Assembly (NCBI GenBank): GCA_914767715.1
Contig: OU612071.1
Coordinates: 15,126,948-15,186,947, forward strand
Reading direction: 5' to 3'
DNA: 60,000 bases
Source: Membranipora membranacea
Taxonomy: Eukaryota; Bryozoa; Gymnolaemata; Cheilostomatida; Membraniporidae
Each line of letters opens with the position of its first letter. The first letter of the stretch is position 1. Shown in pieces: positions 43,330 to 55,234 of this stretch. Below the pieces are notes generated by a model. The model searched no databases. It was not told where the DNA came from and saw only the letters and a program-made list of their open reading frames with translations. Both the position numbers and the translations under genes were made by a program.

Positions 43330-45516
43330 TTCATCAAATGATAAACTTTGTGAATAAAATTTAGTACAAGAACATGGAGTCAACTCCTTTGCAATGAGAG
43401 CTGCATGTACAATCGCTGCAATTTTACAAAGGTTCATTTAATAATCAATTGTTGTGTATGGCTATTTACACTCGCCATTAAACAGTTCGATCAGGCGAGA
43501 AATATCTTCAGCTTTCTCGTAAAACTTACATTGACTATCCTGTCATGGTTTTCCTTATACATTTCTTGTGTCACTGAGTGAAACTAGAAGCCTGCGCCAA
43601 GAGGTACAGTCGACACTAGTAGATGATGCACTGGAATGGATAGCCTACTGTCAATATGTCATGAAAAAGCCTGCATAACCTAATTCAAACTTCGTCTGCA
43701 TAATGGGCGCACAACTTCTCATAGATAGATCCTAGGACACTGAGATTGAATTATTATGCTTCTTTTTTGTGGTTCATCTTAGTTGTGTTTACCTAATGTA
43801 TGGTAACTCTCGCTCGCTGTGAATTCTGGACGAAAGATACGATGCAGTTGATTAGGTAAAATGCTGGGCAAAACCTCAAACTTTCAATAGTCAATTCCAG
43901 TTTGCACATGCGCACCAATCAATTCAGGTTGGTTATCTTCGCACCGTGGCTTTTGGATTATTCCAAATGTGCTTGAGTTCCCAAATTCTAGGTCTAATCC
44001 CTTCTGCACTGATATGACTGAAATGACCATTTCCAGATTCATGAGCTCCTTAAACCTTTCAGCTTGCATTACTGATCAGCACATTTGTTGGTAGAATGAG
44101 AATGATCTGTTGGTAAATTCATTATGAATGGTGTAATATAAGCTGTAATATAAGTGATGCCCTTCATGCCATTGTTCACGGAGTACTATCTATCACAAGC
44201 TGGCTTATTCGATGTATGTACCTAACCCCATATAAAACAGTGCTGTTTACATCACTTTCCATAAGTCATATAGGTTATGCTTTCGATTAAAAAACAGGAC
44301 AGTCCCTTTAACTCCTTGGTTTGGCACATGCACAGTCGTGTCCTTTCTCTTAGCTATCACACCTTCCAGAGGCTCCAACTGGTATGATACTAATCTCCTC
44401 AACCGCAGTCTGCTAAGCTGTTAACAATGAGGATTTACTCAGTCCAATAATATATGAGCCCTACACGGATCAAGGAGCACTGGTCACAAATGTTATAACG
44501 GTAGAGAATTGCAGAATACCGCATGAGCTTGCAAGGTGCAAGGTAATACTACTTGATTCAGGGGGCGATCTTTTACCACCCACTCAGCAGGCCTGTGTTG
44601 ACACGCGATAATTTTATATAACCACCATTTATACCAATGATCTGGCCCAATTGGACTGATTATTAAAAACCCTTGGGTATATACCATTATTCCTAATCTT
44701 ATTTTATAATAATACTATACAACAAAGGTAGAACTAAATTCAACTGTTGAATAATAAACTCAAAATCGAGGGTAAAGGTATTTCACTTTTCAACTTTTTA
44801 TCAAGGTTGAATCAACAGTATCTTGAACTTTTATCTATAGTTGAAATAGACTCTGTTGGCAGTTCAATATCCCAGCAAAAATAAGACTAACTTGAACAGA
44901 TAATATCTTCTGCTGATGAAATTATTACTGACAATAATGTGCAAGCCCCCAATACAGTCCATTGTGCAGGGCATGTTTTCTAGTTGAGTGTCTTTCCTTT
45001 TGGAAATAAATTGTTTTATGGCAACTATTGATACGGTGCAGAGAGACTCCTATCACAGAGTCGGTCTGCAAGCAGTGTGAATCAATGCACAAATACTATG
45101 AGATTTTGGATAGCGTAGTGCTGTGGCATCATGAGGAATGCACTGAATGAGGGAAGACACGGAGCCTTGATCATATAGCCAAAAGTGTTCAGTCATTGTC
45201 TTTATCCTCACTTATTAATCAATAGAAAATGATATTAGACTTTTTATCTAAATTTAATACTAGGAATAGTTGCAGTCTGCTCAATTGGTGCAATCCCTCT
45301 GTAACTGAAGTAGATCCAAGATATTTTTTGGCTTGAGCTTCTATGGTTTAAGACGGTTGATGTATATTATTAGGAAATTTCTCTCTTTCTTTTTGGTAGC
45401 TTGACTCTTGCCTTGCCGTGCTCTTGAACATAAATGTAAATTATTCTTTGTATGAAAAGGATTTGAAGAAAAGTAACAATATAATATATCAACTGCATTT
45501 TGTGTGTTCTTCTCAC
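43330..45516. other. Duplicated and unique AT-rich sequence, no gene recognised
   Basis: 43400-43700 matches 51410-51680 (GTCATGGTTTTCCTTATACA, then CTAGAAGCCT). The rest shows no motif; minus frame 43884-44069 is unsupported. Confidence 0.4.
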
Positions 45517-45600
45517 CTACTGTATTATTTGCGTTTGAGTCCATCTCTCTGTATACTTCAGTTTTGGAAGATTCTTGGTAAGAATTTGAGCGTAAAGTTA
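45517..45600 (-). CDS. Duplicated exon family, first-exon candidate (copy 1)
   Basis: Minus strand reads SYQESSKTEVYREMDSNAN and ends at a GTGAGAAG donor (45516). The copy at 56738-56830 reads SYQASSKTEDHREMDSNPN and has the same donor. Either the exon starts at MDSN or it continues upstream. The + strand also shows a GTAAGAAT in this block, so strand assignment is not certain. Confidence 0.4.
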
Positions 45601-45699
45601 GTAATCATTCTCCCCTCTTCCATCAGTGATAGCAGGAAGTCTTCAGGTCGACCTGAAATATCTAATTATTAAGAAATTGAAAACCACAGTGGTATACAC

Positions 45700-46000
45700 A
45701 CTCACTGAGTTACAACCATGATGTTATAACTGACGTTGAACAAAGCTACTTAGCTGCAGAGCTAGCAAGACAGAGTTTCATCCTCACATGAGTGCAAGCT
45801 AGTCAGATATGACCATCATAAATTTAATTATATTGCCTGTGCGGGTCAAGAGGTTGATCTCACTGGTGTTGTAGTTGGAATGTCTCGTATACACCATTAA
45901 ATCCTGTTATGGCTCGAGTGTCCTGTCTTTCCTTATGTTCATATTATCAGCTGAAAGGAGTCAATGATGTTAAGGGTCAGATTCATCGATAACACGACTT
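45700..46000. repeat. Segmental block F (copy 1 of 4)
   Basis: CAGATATGACCATCATAAAT, TGCGGGTCA and CAGCTGAAAGGAGTCA recur in order at 52190-52550, 54330-54600 and 56960-57360. Coding content unclear. Confidence 0.7.
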
Positions 46001-46159
46001 GGACGAGGTATCACGTGCTCCATTACAAATGTACATAATTGAAATAAACTACATTGTTGAGCTGTGGAAAGCAACGCTACGAAAACTGCTTTCAACATCA
46101 ATATGTTTAGATCAGGAAAACTGAACTCAGATTCAATTTTTAGTTGCATATCACAACAA

Positions 46160-46415
46160 GCTTTCCTTCTGCACCTTTGTGAGCTACAATCTCCAACCTG
46201 CTTTGTCGTTCTTCCAAGTCATCTCATACTTATGTCAGTGTAAGGCCTAAAGGCTCCAGAGAATCTGTTAGCTCCCCGAACTTAAACCTTTCTTCAATAA
46301 CATCAGAGTGAATATATTCCTGTAGAGGGACAATTGTACACTCTAGCAGCTGTTGGCATGTCTCACAGTTGACGCCTGACTTTCTGACTATTATCAGAAT
46401 TGGAGTATCAAGCAC
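46160..46415 (-). pseudogene. Duplicated exon family, CETC block (copy 1)
   Basis: Reads VRKSGVNCETCQQLLECTIV, then HSDVIEERFKFGELTDSLEP and LGLTLT; after two stops the frame goes on with DDLEERQSRLEIVAHKGAEG in the same phase. The copy at 54760-55040 shares the start but has about 60 extra bases. Unknown protein; CETC could be a metal-binding pair. Confidence 0.5.
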
Positions 46416-46594
46416 TGATTGAGATTATCCTATATGCATGTCCAAAGCCTACAGCACTGCCGCTTTACTTCTTGCTTTACACATAATGGTATAATGTCAA
46501 CTTACTATATCACAGTGTCATCAATGGACAAAATAGGACCAAAGTGTGATTATCTGATATCGTATCTAACTTTAACTGAAAACAAATTATCTAT

Positions 46595-46795
46595 GCAAAA
46601 AAATCAACATACCCTGACATACGGCCAACTACTGAAAGTTCCCATTTCTCCATCATATTCTCATAAGGTTGATCAGGCCTGGTTATAGTCGCCAATAATG
46701 AGAGGGAGCTTGGCATCTCTAGCATCTCTATCAGAATCGTCGCTCAAATGGATGTCAATTCCACAACAAAAGTTTTGTGCAGAACTGTTTTTCAA
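46595..46795 (-). pseudogene. Duplicated exon family, acidic DIH and WELSVVG blocks
   Basis: Reads FCCGIDIHLSDDSDRDARD and LPLIIGDYN, then after a shift TRPDQPYENMMEKWELSVVG and SGYVDFF. The copy at 55235-55417 has TRPDQPHENMLQKWELSVVG and SGYVDFF. Near-identical peptides with many silent-looking differences suggest the ancestor was under protein-level selection. Confidence 0.5.
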
Positions 46796-47599
46796 CTTAT
46801 TTGTCAATTATGTATCCATATCACTAAGTTGACGAGCGTATACACAGAAGACACAATAGGTACACGAGAATGATATACTGATTTATATACTGTTGAAGAG
46901 ACAGTGCATCTAGTGAAACATAGCAGCCCACCGAAATCAACAGTTGTCATTAGTTAACTGAAGTACCGGCCAATTATGCGATGATGATGCATCTGCATAA
47001 CCTGATATTGTTTATTATTGATCATGAACATCTCGGTCTCAACATGAATTGCAGCCACTAAGATGGTACTTGCAATGTATCCGATGTGTTGTTTCCAATA
47101 AGATTCATCTGTTTGAAATAAAGGACCAGTTCTCTGATGATTAGAAACATTGCGATGTATTTTGACACATGACATGTCTTGTTATTGTTGTTGTCAGCTA
47201 CAAGTAGTACATGCCTGTCATCAGTTTTAATTATTGACCAGGCTAGGTAATATAAAATGTATCACTCTTTTTCTAATTACACTATGCATCAATCAAGCCT
47301 TCGTCCAGAGTCAGTAAAATGTGTCACTTCACCATGATTAATGATATGTTATACATACCTTGCAACATCCAGCAACTCATTTTAGATGACGAGGGTTGAG
47401 CACCCAATGCTAAGGCTTCTCAGTTTTTTTAGAACCACAACTTTCATATGAATTGACACATAGGGAATTCACCAACACCAAATTTATTTTGGCTGAATTA
47501 AGAGATTCCGCAGTGGGCATACATGATAGAAATTAAGTAAAATAGTTATCTTTGCATCACTTCATTGTTTCAATACTTGATGTGTCACAATATCAATCC

Positions 47600-48524
47600 C
47601 ACTGCTGCCAGGAACTCAGCGATATCATGCATTCCTCTGCATATAACCATCTGATCTTCCCGTCAGGGCAGGTGATGAATTGGTCAATCTTACGTGATCT
47701 TGTTCTCAGGTTTCCTTAGCTCTCAAGGTGATGTTGTGCTATCTTTAGTCGGGCAAAAGAATATGGAGTTGGGATTTGTTCTTTCCATAGGTACGATTCT
47801 CCTGGCTATACCTCCAAGGTAAATGCATTTCTGTGCTGCTTCAAAGCTCCTTTCAATTATCAGCGCACAATAATGATTGCGGCACTGTCACAACATTGAT
47901 ATCCCAATGCCCTGTTGCCACTACATTGTAGACCAGCGCATACTGGACTCATGCTGGGGTCATAGCATTTCTGAGAGTCATGCTGCTACCCATTAGTGAC
48001 ATTTTATGATAAATAATCACCACCTCAGCAAGGGAGCAGTCAAAAAGGGCAATTGGTGATGAAGGGGCGAAGTTCTCGCCGTTCCTAACTCCAAAGGCAT
48101 ATTTTGAAGGTGGAACACTAATTCCTAGTCAGAAAGCATGAGATTTGACTGACCTCCCTTCCACATCCATATAAAAACATGCATCTCTTACTGCGACCTT
48201 TCAGCCGTTCTGTTCACCCCTTAACTTAACTTGCCACTGCATGAAAGCCGCAGGGGCTTTGGTACTGCCCTATCCTCCTGATTTCTTTGTACAGTTCTTG
48301 TCGATTGAGGAGCAAGGGTGGCAGTACACCCATGCAGTTGATGCTGCGGTGTAGAATTCCGAATATTCTTTTACTTCAAAGCTAAGAACTTTCAGACTGC
48401 CCAAAACTTGTGTCTGCCGTAGCATATTGTGAAAAGTACATATGGTATGTGCCGTTGGAGCAGCCCCATTGAAACAATGGGTTTGTAGAGTAGCAAAATC
48501 ATTTTGGAAGACGTCAGTTATCAT
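47600..48524 (-). pseudogene. Broken coding sequence downstream of the helicase exon
   Basis: Pieces in changing frames: 48524-48270 reads VFQNDFATLQTHCFNGAAP and VLGSLKVLSFEVKEY; 48135-47955 reads ISVPPSKYAFGVRNGENFAP and SLAEVVIIYHKMSLMGSS; about 47870-47740 reads RSFEAAQKCIYLGGIARRIV and TNPNSIFFCPTKDS. The order and strand fit a continuation of the helicase-like gene at 48849-48984, but I cannot match these pieces to helicase motifs with confidence. Confidence 0.4.
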
Positions 48525-48848
48525 TATTTATATGATTAAACTAGCATACAGAATACAATCCGATGAATGAAATCTGGATGTTTCAGCAGTATTCCCTTGA
48601 CAGAATACCGAGTTACATGTTTCACATGGTTGTAGTCCTCCATCACAATGTTCTCACAAATAAGCCCCATTCACCAATTAGTCTTGTCTCTTGATGTAGC
48701 CAACCAGCGCTTTGCCAGCCAACTAAAAAAGAATCTACAAAATGATTTTTTGTGGCATGTACTTTGTGAATCAGGAGACATAACCGGTGTTTCTCAAATG
48801 GCATTTTATCAATAGTTCATGATGGGATGGAACTGTATAGGAATGTCA

Positions 48849-48984
48849 TCACAAAATATCCGCTGAATGCCTCCCGTAACCAGCTGTTTTTTTTGCAACT
48901 TGTAGCGGTGTATTTAGGATGTTTAGCGTATGAGAGCTGATCATAGATATCTCATCAATGATGATAATATCTGCCTTCCTCAAC
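48849..48984 (-). pseudogene. PIF1-like helicase exon with Walker B motif
   Basis: After an acceptor (TGTTAATTTTAG) the exon reads RLRKADIIIIDEISMISSHT and LNILNTPLQVAKK. ADIIIIDEISM is the Walker B motif of PIF1-family helicases, found in Helitrons and in host genes. At a run of eight A (48894-48887) the signal moves to another frame, reading VTGGIQRIFCDDIPIQF, where intact proteins have FGG...I..GDF.QLPPV. The Walker A exon upstream was not found. Likely a Helitron remnant or a PIF1-like gene relic. Confidence 0.6.
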
Positions 48985-49169
48985 CTAAAATTAACAAAAA
49001 ATGAGACAATTCAAACTGTCTTCTGCATTAATGAGGCCTTTGTAAGTTATTTTCATGCCAAATGTATAGTCGTATAGATTACAGGAGCAAAGTCAGCGTA
49101 TCGATTTTTCTGCAATCCGATTAGAATATAATAAGTACAGAATAAAGAGGAAAAAATGGAACTGATATA

Positions 49170-49760
49170 AGAGTTGTAGTGTCTTTGGTTTCCAATCCAA
49201 TTTACAGGCAACATTAGCGGTGACTGGTTAACCTTTTGTTTTGCAGACAAACTCATAAATACAATATCTATGGAAAGCTGACAATTCAACCATGCTCCAA
49301 GATTGAAATTGTGTGCAGACGTAATAGCCGTGCTTGCAAATATAAATCAGCAGTTTGGATTAATGTAATGTATCAAATAAAAGATCTACACATCTCTCTA
49401 CGTTCTATTTAAAAATCATCTTCACCCATAAAGAGCTCCACAAGACGACCTGCACGAAACCTGTAGGCAGATCAGTATTGAGAACTAGGAGCTTGCATGC
49501 TACACAGTCGGCAATAGGTTCATTTTGGAGGTAATTGTAAAGGCTGGTTAATGAATCACTCTTTGAAAGAGAATCCAAGATATCTTGCAATTGGCATATT
49601 TTGTGCTCTATGTTTGTTATTTAATTAATGATTTCAGATGCTGCTTTTGAGTACTAGGAATAATAAGTTAAGATCCATGATAGCCAAAACCGGCTTCAGA
49701 AGCATAAAATAAAGTTATCCCTGAGAGTCAACTGGCCGATCCAAATGTTGCACATTATTT
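49170..49760 (-). pseudogene. Duplicated segment (block L, copy 2)
   Basis: Partner of 33490-34074. Minus frame 49590-49405 reads MQDILDSLSKSDSLTSLYNY, then ADCVACKLLVLNTDLPTGF and VVLWSSLWVKMIF. The preserved frame differs between copies, so coding status is uncertain. Confidence 0.4.
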
Positions 49761-50129
49761 AGTTACGGTTTGAGTGTATACATTGTTATAATATACTATC
49801 CAGCAAAAGTAAATGTACAGACTCTGTGGTGAGTTCTCACCACACGAAAAAGTTTTGAAAATGCATGGTGATTTGTTTAAATCTGTAGAATAGCTCAAAT
49901 AGGCAGTAGGCTCACCTGAGTTGAGCAAAAATTCGACTGTAGCACACTTTGTTGCCCTAGGCTTGTAAGACATTTGACTTCTGTCATGTTAGTTCTCTGG
50001 TTTCTGCTGATGATTGACATGAACTTTGCATGAGCTGATCTCTGCAAAATTTAGTCTCAAAAATACTCATTATTATTATGGTTGAGTGTAAAAGGCCTCT
50101 TTCACAGCTGTTTTTTTGGTCCTTTGTTC

Positions 50130-50235
50130 TCACCGATCCTGAAGTGGTTACTGCCTGTACAGTGTACGGTCTGGAAAACCTATCTTCAAAGCAAAGGCAG
50201 CGCAGTCTGATCCAGAGGATCTCATTAGTTCCAAT
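50130..50235 (-). pseudogene. Duplicated exon family, block 6 (copy 2)
   Basis: Part of the minus frame 50301-49984. RLRCLCFEDRFSRPYTVQAV then TTSGS, before a GTGAGAAC donor that is shared with 42163-42262. Confidence 0.45.
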
Positions 50236-50582
50236 TAGCTGTATAGATATTAGTTTGTTATACTCATATGACTTCTCATTGTTTTTCAACTCTCCCTTCA
50301 CAACAAGAAATATGATTAATGTGGTCGCAGAATATTTATGTATAATAGAACAAGGTATATAGATGTCGGGCTAACAGACGACAAAATGTTTGATGGCCTC
50401 TTTCTTAGGCCATAAATATAAGCTTGAACACAATCAATAGAACATTCCACATACCAAATTTATACATGGTTACATCATGATCAAAGTAGGATTTCTTGAC
50501 AAAGTTTTTTGAAGACAGTTGACTGATATGCAACTTGCTATGTTGGTATACTAAACAGCGCTTTTTATCAGTGGTTATTCAA

Positions 50583-50885
50583 TCATTCTTGTTGATTAAC
50601 AACTACTTTGGTGATGATGGAGATCTCATTGTTCACGCGGAGGGTTTTGCTCATGGTTCTGTGTGTCACATAAAGTGAGCGGAACCACATGAAAAGAATC
50701 TCCAGACTCTGGGGGCAATAGCAACGCTGTCTCCCGGCAAAACTCCTCTCAGTGTCTTCGGCTAACCACGTGGCGTGGCTGACTAGCCATTTGCCTTCGG
50801 TGTCTGTGAATGGCATACAAAAATTTGGCTTGATATGAACCAGACTGCTCATCAACCGCAGACATGTTGGAAAAAGTGGCTCCAC
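50583..50885 (-). CDS. Duplicated exon family, block 7 (copy 2), 100-codon ORF
   Basis: Open frame reading PTCLRLMSSLVHIKPNFCMP, then LVSHATWLAEDTERSFAGRQ and MSKTLRVNNEISIITKV. It has a mixed composition with WLAEDTERS suggesting real coding. The other copy (42771-43000) lacks the middle. No family recognised. Confidence 0.4.
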   Translation of the reverse strand: MEPLFPTCLRLMSSLVHIKPNFCMPFTDTEGKWLVSHATWLAEDTERSFAGRQRCYCPQSLEILFMWFRSLYVTHRTMSKTLRVNNEISIITKVVVNQQE

Positions 50886-51175
50886 ACATGGTCTTCTAGT
50901 GCCGTAGTGGTATCAGAGCCTGGGAGAACAGCAACTGCTACAAATAATCCACAACCTACTTACTATATTCTGAGAAGTTAATGGCAGTGTATTTTGTACC
51001 ATGCAAAATTAAACAGCTGTGTTAACAGGGAGTGGGTCCCACCCTCATTGGTTTTATATCAATTCTAGGTGAATTTCCAGGTTGTGTGCCCTTGATTGCA
51101 GAGGAAAAGAATTCTCTCTAATGTGTGCGAATTTAAGTGTACTTTTTGACTAGTAAAAGAATGGACAAAACTTAC

Positions 51176-51278
51176 CATCCACTTAATCCTGGTCATCCTC
51201 TCCATTATCTTCAGCCATCGTAGAAGGGTTGTGCTGATGTTGTTGATGCTGTTGTGGAAACAGCGCCTCAGAATTTTT
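51176..51278 (-). pseudogene. Duplicated exon family, block 8 (copy 3)
   Basis: Reads NSEALFPQQHQQHQHNPS, then MAEDNGEDDQD, one stop, and VDG before a GTAAGT donor. The acceptor has decayed to ATTATAA. Shows the exon losing function in steps. Confidence 0.5.
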
Positions 51279-51872
51279 TATAATAATACAATGTATCAAA
51301 TTGTATTTCATATATTTATTGTATTTAATGTATTTAAAATCATTGATGTATTTAATTCATAAAATGTAAAATTTCTGTGAATATAAGTTAGTACATTAAC
51401 ATACAGACAACTCTTTGCAATTTTACAAAGGTTCAATCAAGCAGCAGGTATTATTATTTGCACTCGCCATAAACAGTTTGCTCAGGCGAGTAATATCTTA
51501 AGCTTTCTCGTAAATCTTACATTTACTTTACTATCATGGTCTTCCTTATACATTTCTTGTTTCACTGTGTAAAACTAGCAGCCCTCCGAGAGGTACAAAC
51601 GTCATTAGTTTAACTGCAGTAAGTAACAGGTAATCACAGCAGAATAAATAGATAAATAGATGATGCGCTGAAATTGAATGACTATTGAGAATACATCTTG
51701 AAAATTGTTTTGTAATTTAAATTAGTTGTGTGCACCTAATGTTTGGTAAGGTGACTTGCTTGCTGTGCATTCTTGACAATAGACATGATGTAAAATTGAT
51801 TGCTTTACGTCTCCTCTGTGTATATTATTTGTGGATATGAAGCTTCTATTGCAAATTCTATTATCAAAAGAA

Positions 51873-51884
51873 GGGGGGGGGGGG
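51873..51884 (+). repeat. Poly-G tract (12 G)
   Basis: Twelve consecutive G in otherwise AT-rich sequence. Confidence 0.95.
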
Positions 51885-51899
51885 TCCGATGCTGCTTAC

Positions 51900-52860
51900 C
51901 TTCTCGTGCAACTCGTTAGAACAATATTATGTGAATATTTCTGATATATGAGACTACAAGACAGTTGTATGGAAGGTGGAAATATAATATTATGACAAGT
52001 TAGATTGTTGTGCACTAACCTTGTCGGACCATGTGATTTTAATTCTCCCTGACTGCTCTTCACCCACCCTCTTCCTTGATAGTGTTGAGAAACTGCTCTC
52101 TCTTTGGAAAATACTTAATGAGTTTAGTCAGCTCATATGTGGTGTCAACAGATCGCATATCTGTGGTATACTCTTAATACAATCTTGGTGATCATTAAAT
52201 TGATTAAATTTGGAACCACAGAAGTATACACTCACTCACAGAGTTACAACCAGGATGTTTTAACCAATGAGGAGGAAAAATACTTGGCTGCGGAGCTAGC
52301 AGGACTAGTCTCATTCACTCATGAGTGCGATCTAATTAGATATGACCATCATAAATTTAATAATATTGACTGGGCGGGTCATTAGGTCCACTGCTTGAAT
52401 GTCCTGTCTTTTCTATGCCTTCTATTCATATCATCAGCTTAAAGGAATCAGTCCGTGTTAAGGGTCAAATTAAACTTGCTGACTGGCATCCCACAGCCTC
52501 TGAGGACGTCGTTGTCTGGTTTTCCTTGTTATCAATAATAGCTTACTGTTCTGACTGATTGTTCACCGATAACACGACATGGCGTAGTAGACAAGGTGTG
52601 AAGTGCTTGGAATGCAAATCCGCAAAATATATGTTACAGCATCTAACAATTCAGATATATACTTTTATTGTCATTCTACATCATCTTTAGGAATGTTTTT
52701 TATGCAGTGACAGAACAAAAAAGAAAAAACTTAAGCGGAGAGAAAAAATACTCAAGTAACAAGAATTAATAGGATATAAAGTGCTTTGATAGTTGTTGTC
52801 TAAAATGAGTGAGTTTGGTTGCTGAGCGTATCTGAATTAGTGAATTATAAGGAATTAGAG
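51900..52860. repeat. Segmental blocks E and F (copy 2), no gene recognised
   Basis: 52190-52600 carries block F (AGATATGACCATCATAAATT) and block E (CTGACTGATTGTTCACCGAT). The remainder is AT-rich without motif. Confidence 0.6.
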
Positions 52861-53446
52861 ATAAGGAATAGTGAATTTTGATTCAAATTTTACTTACACT
52901 GCAAGCTTTCCTCCTTCACCATGTGAGTGGCAATCTCCGACCTGCTTTCGTTCCCCCAAGTCATCTAATGCTTATATCATTGTAAGGTTCAAGCAAAACT
53001 ATCTATGAGTTTGCCTATAGCATCACATGTTTTTAAATGGAAATGCAAGTGATTATTGTTGCACTCTTGTAGTAAAATAATTCTTTTTCTGGGTGGCCTC
53101 TCAGATGTGTAATGAGCCGCAAAAATGAAGTTTTAACAACAAAATGAAACCATGAAAAAAGATTGTAAGCTTTCAATAGATACAGCATGTGACAATGCAT
53201 GAAACAGTTCAAGTGGTAAGACATAGTTGGTTGGCTCAGGTTTTTGGTGCGTTATTGTTATAATTATATTTTTCCCATATTTGGGATAAATACTGGTAGG
53301 ATCATTGAGTTAATTATCACTCAGACCAGGAAATTTTGCCGAAGCATTGTGTTATTTTCAAATATAACTATATTTGCCTGATATGAATGAGATAAGCCAA
53401 AATGTTGAAACAAATTAAAAAACCTATCAATGATATACTCTATATA

Positions 53447-53650
53447 CCATTTCATTGCAAATTTCTCATGGCCATTGAATCCTATGTGGACACTTGATAT
53501 ATGAAGTGGCTTTATCTGCACAATCTCCACTAATGGCCCTACCACCCCGTTACAGGTAGTGCTTGAGTACCATATGTGTGATATCTTGAGCACAAGCCTC
53601 TTCTGGTCTTTGGTCTTGCACTCTTGGTGAATAGCCTTAGCGAAGCTTTT
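53447..53650 (-). pseudogene. Duplicated exon family, block 4 (copy 2)
   Basis: Reads ISHIWYSSTTCNGVVGPLVE, then PLHISSVHIGFNGHEKFAMK. Preceded on the same strand by a remnant of the QDQ.E... piece of copy 1. Confidence 0.5.
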
Positions 53651-53959
53651 TGTCTAATGCCACGCGTCCTTAAAATGACTGGAAACATAATATAGATGCT
53701 AACTGGTTAAAATAAAACAATTAAATCAAAGTGCAATCTTTGTGGTGTTTGTTATGTCTAAGCCCATTTATACGTTGTGTCTCTAGTCTTACCCGATTAT
53801 GAATGATGTTGTGATATACAGTCCGCATCAGTAAAGCAACTCCGAGATGACCATCTGTGGTGAGAACCTTCAAATCAAATTCCGGCTGCATGTTGAGATG
53901 TCACAGCTCTAGTTTTGACTCTCAGTGATTGGGCACACTATTGTCCTGTCCCCCAATTT

Positions 53960-54300
53960 ATTGGCCATTCTCCTTTGTCATTAGGTAATCCTATCTCTTG
54001 AGACGTCTTGGTCCAGTTTACAGCTGCAAAATCGTCTTGTGATTCAACAAGAATCCCCAAAAAGTTCTCATTGTCATATTGATAACGTTCGATGGTAGCT
54101 CTTTATTTTGTGGATTATTTGTTATAGCTGTGTTGAGTCGTAAGTTCGGATCGCTACAACCCTCTGCTCAACATTCAGAATCAGAATCTTTCTCTGATAG
54201 CAGTCACACAGTCCCGTATTAACAATTGAAGTGATTTTGGACCATGTTTTCTCACACAGTCGAACTGGGCATGCTCCAGCATAGCAAGTCTTCAAACAGT
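53960..54300 (-). pseudogene. Duplicated exon family, block 5 (copy 3, best preserved)
   Basis: Reads CPVRLCEKTWSKITSIVNTG, then RKILILNVEQRVVAIRTYD; after a stop and shift, ERYQYDNENFLGILVESQDD, then FAAVNWTKTSQEIGLPNDKG. Only few lesions over about 110 codons. Compare 27190-27530. Confidence 0.5.
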
Positions 54301-54759
54301 TATTATTGCATCACTCAATTGAGCTCAACCTGATCAGATATGACCATCATAAATTATTGATATTACCTGTGCGGGTAATGATGGCGGTTCTTTGGTGTTG
54401 TAGTATCCACCAATAAATCCAAGGGTGCCTCGAGTGTCCTGTCTTTTCAATGCCTTCTGTGCACAATATCAGCTGAAAGGAGTCAGTGGTGTTAGAGTCA
54501 GATAAGACTTGCTGACTGGCTTACCACAGCGTCTGAGGACAGAGCTGTCTGGTTTTCCTCATTATCAATACAGCTTACTGTTCTGACTGATTGTTCACCG
54601 ATATCAAGACTTGGCCTTGTGGACGAGGTGTCAAGTGCTTCAATATAGCAGTACATAATTGAAATAAACTTCATTGTGATACTGCTTTCAACATATGTAT
54701 ATATTTGTTTAGAACAAATTTCAAATTCAAATTTTTATATACATATCATTGTAAGCTTT

Positions 54760-55040
54760 CCTCCCTCACCTATGTGAGATACAATCTCCAACCTGCCTTG
54801 CCGTTCTTCCAAATCATCTCATACTTATTTCAGTGTAAGGTCGTAAGGCACCGGTGAATCTGTTACCTTTCTCCAATAACATCAGAGTGAATGTTTTCTT
54901 GTAGAGGGACAATTGCCTGTTCTTAGTGAACGGTAGAATGTGTTTGTTACCAGAATTGTTTCTATCTCATCAGCTGTACACTCAAGCAGCTGCTGGCATG
55001 TCTCACAGTTGACATCTGACTTTCTGACTATATATCTGAA
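54760..55040 (-). pseudogene. Duplicated exon family, CETC block (copy 2) with insertion
   Basis: Reads KSDVNCETCQQLLECT, then about 60 bp that copy 1 lacks, then the shared ATTGTCCCTCTACA sequence. The extra segment has no GT/AG ends. Confidence 0.45.
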
Positions 55041-55234
55041 TATAGAGTATCAAGTGCTGATTGAAATTACCCTATATGCATGTTTAAAGCCTACAGCACT
55101 GTCGCTTTACTTTTTTCGCTACACATAATGATATATGTCGACTTACTCATTCATATCACAATGCGTCATCAAAGGACAAAATAGGACATAAGTGCGGTTT
55201 TCTGATATCATATCTAACCATCAAAACAAGTTAT

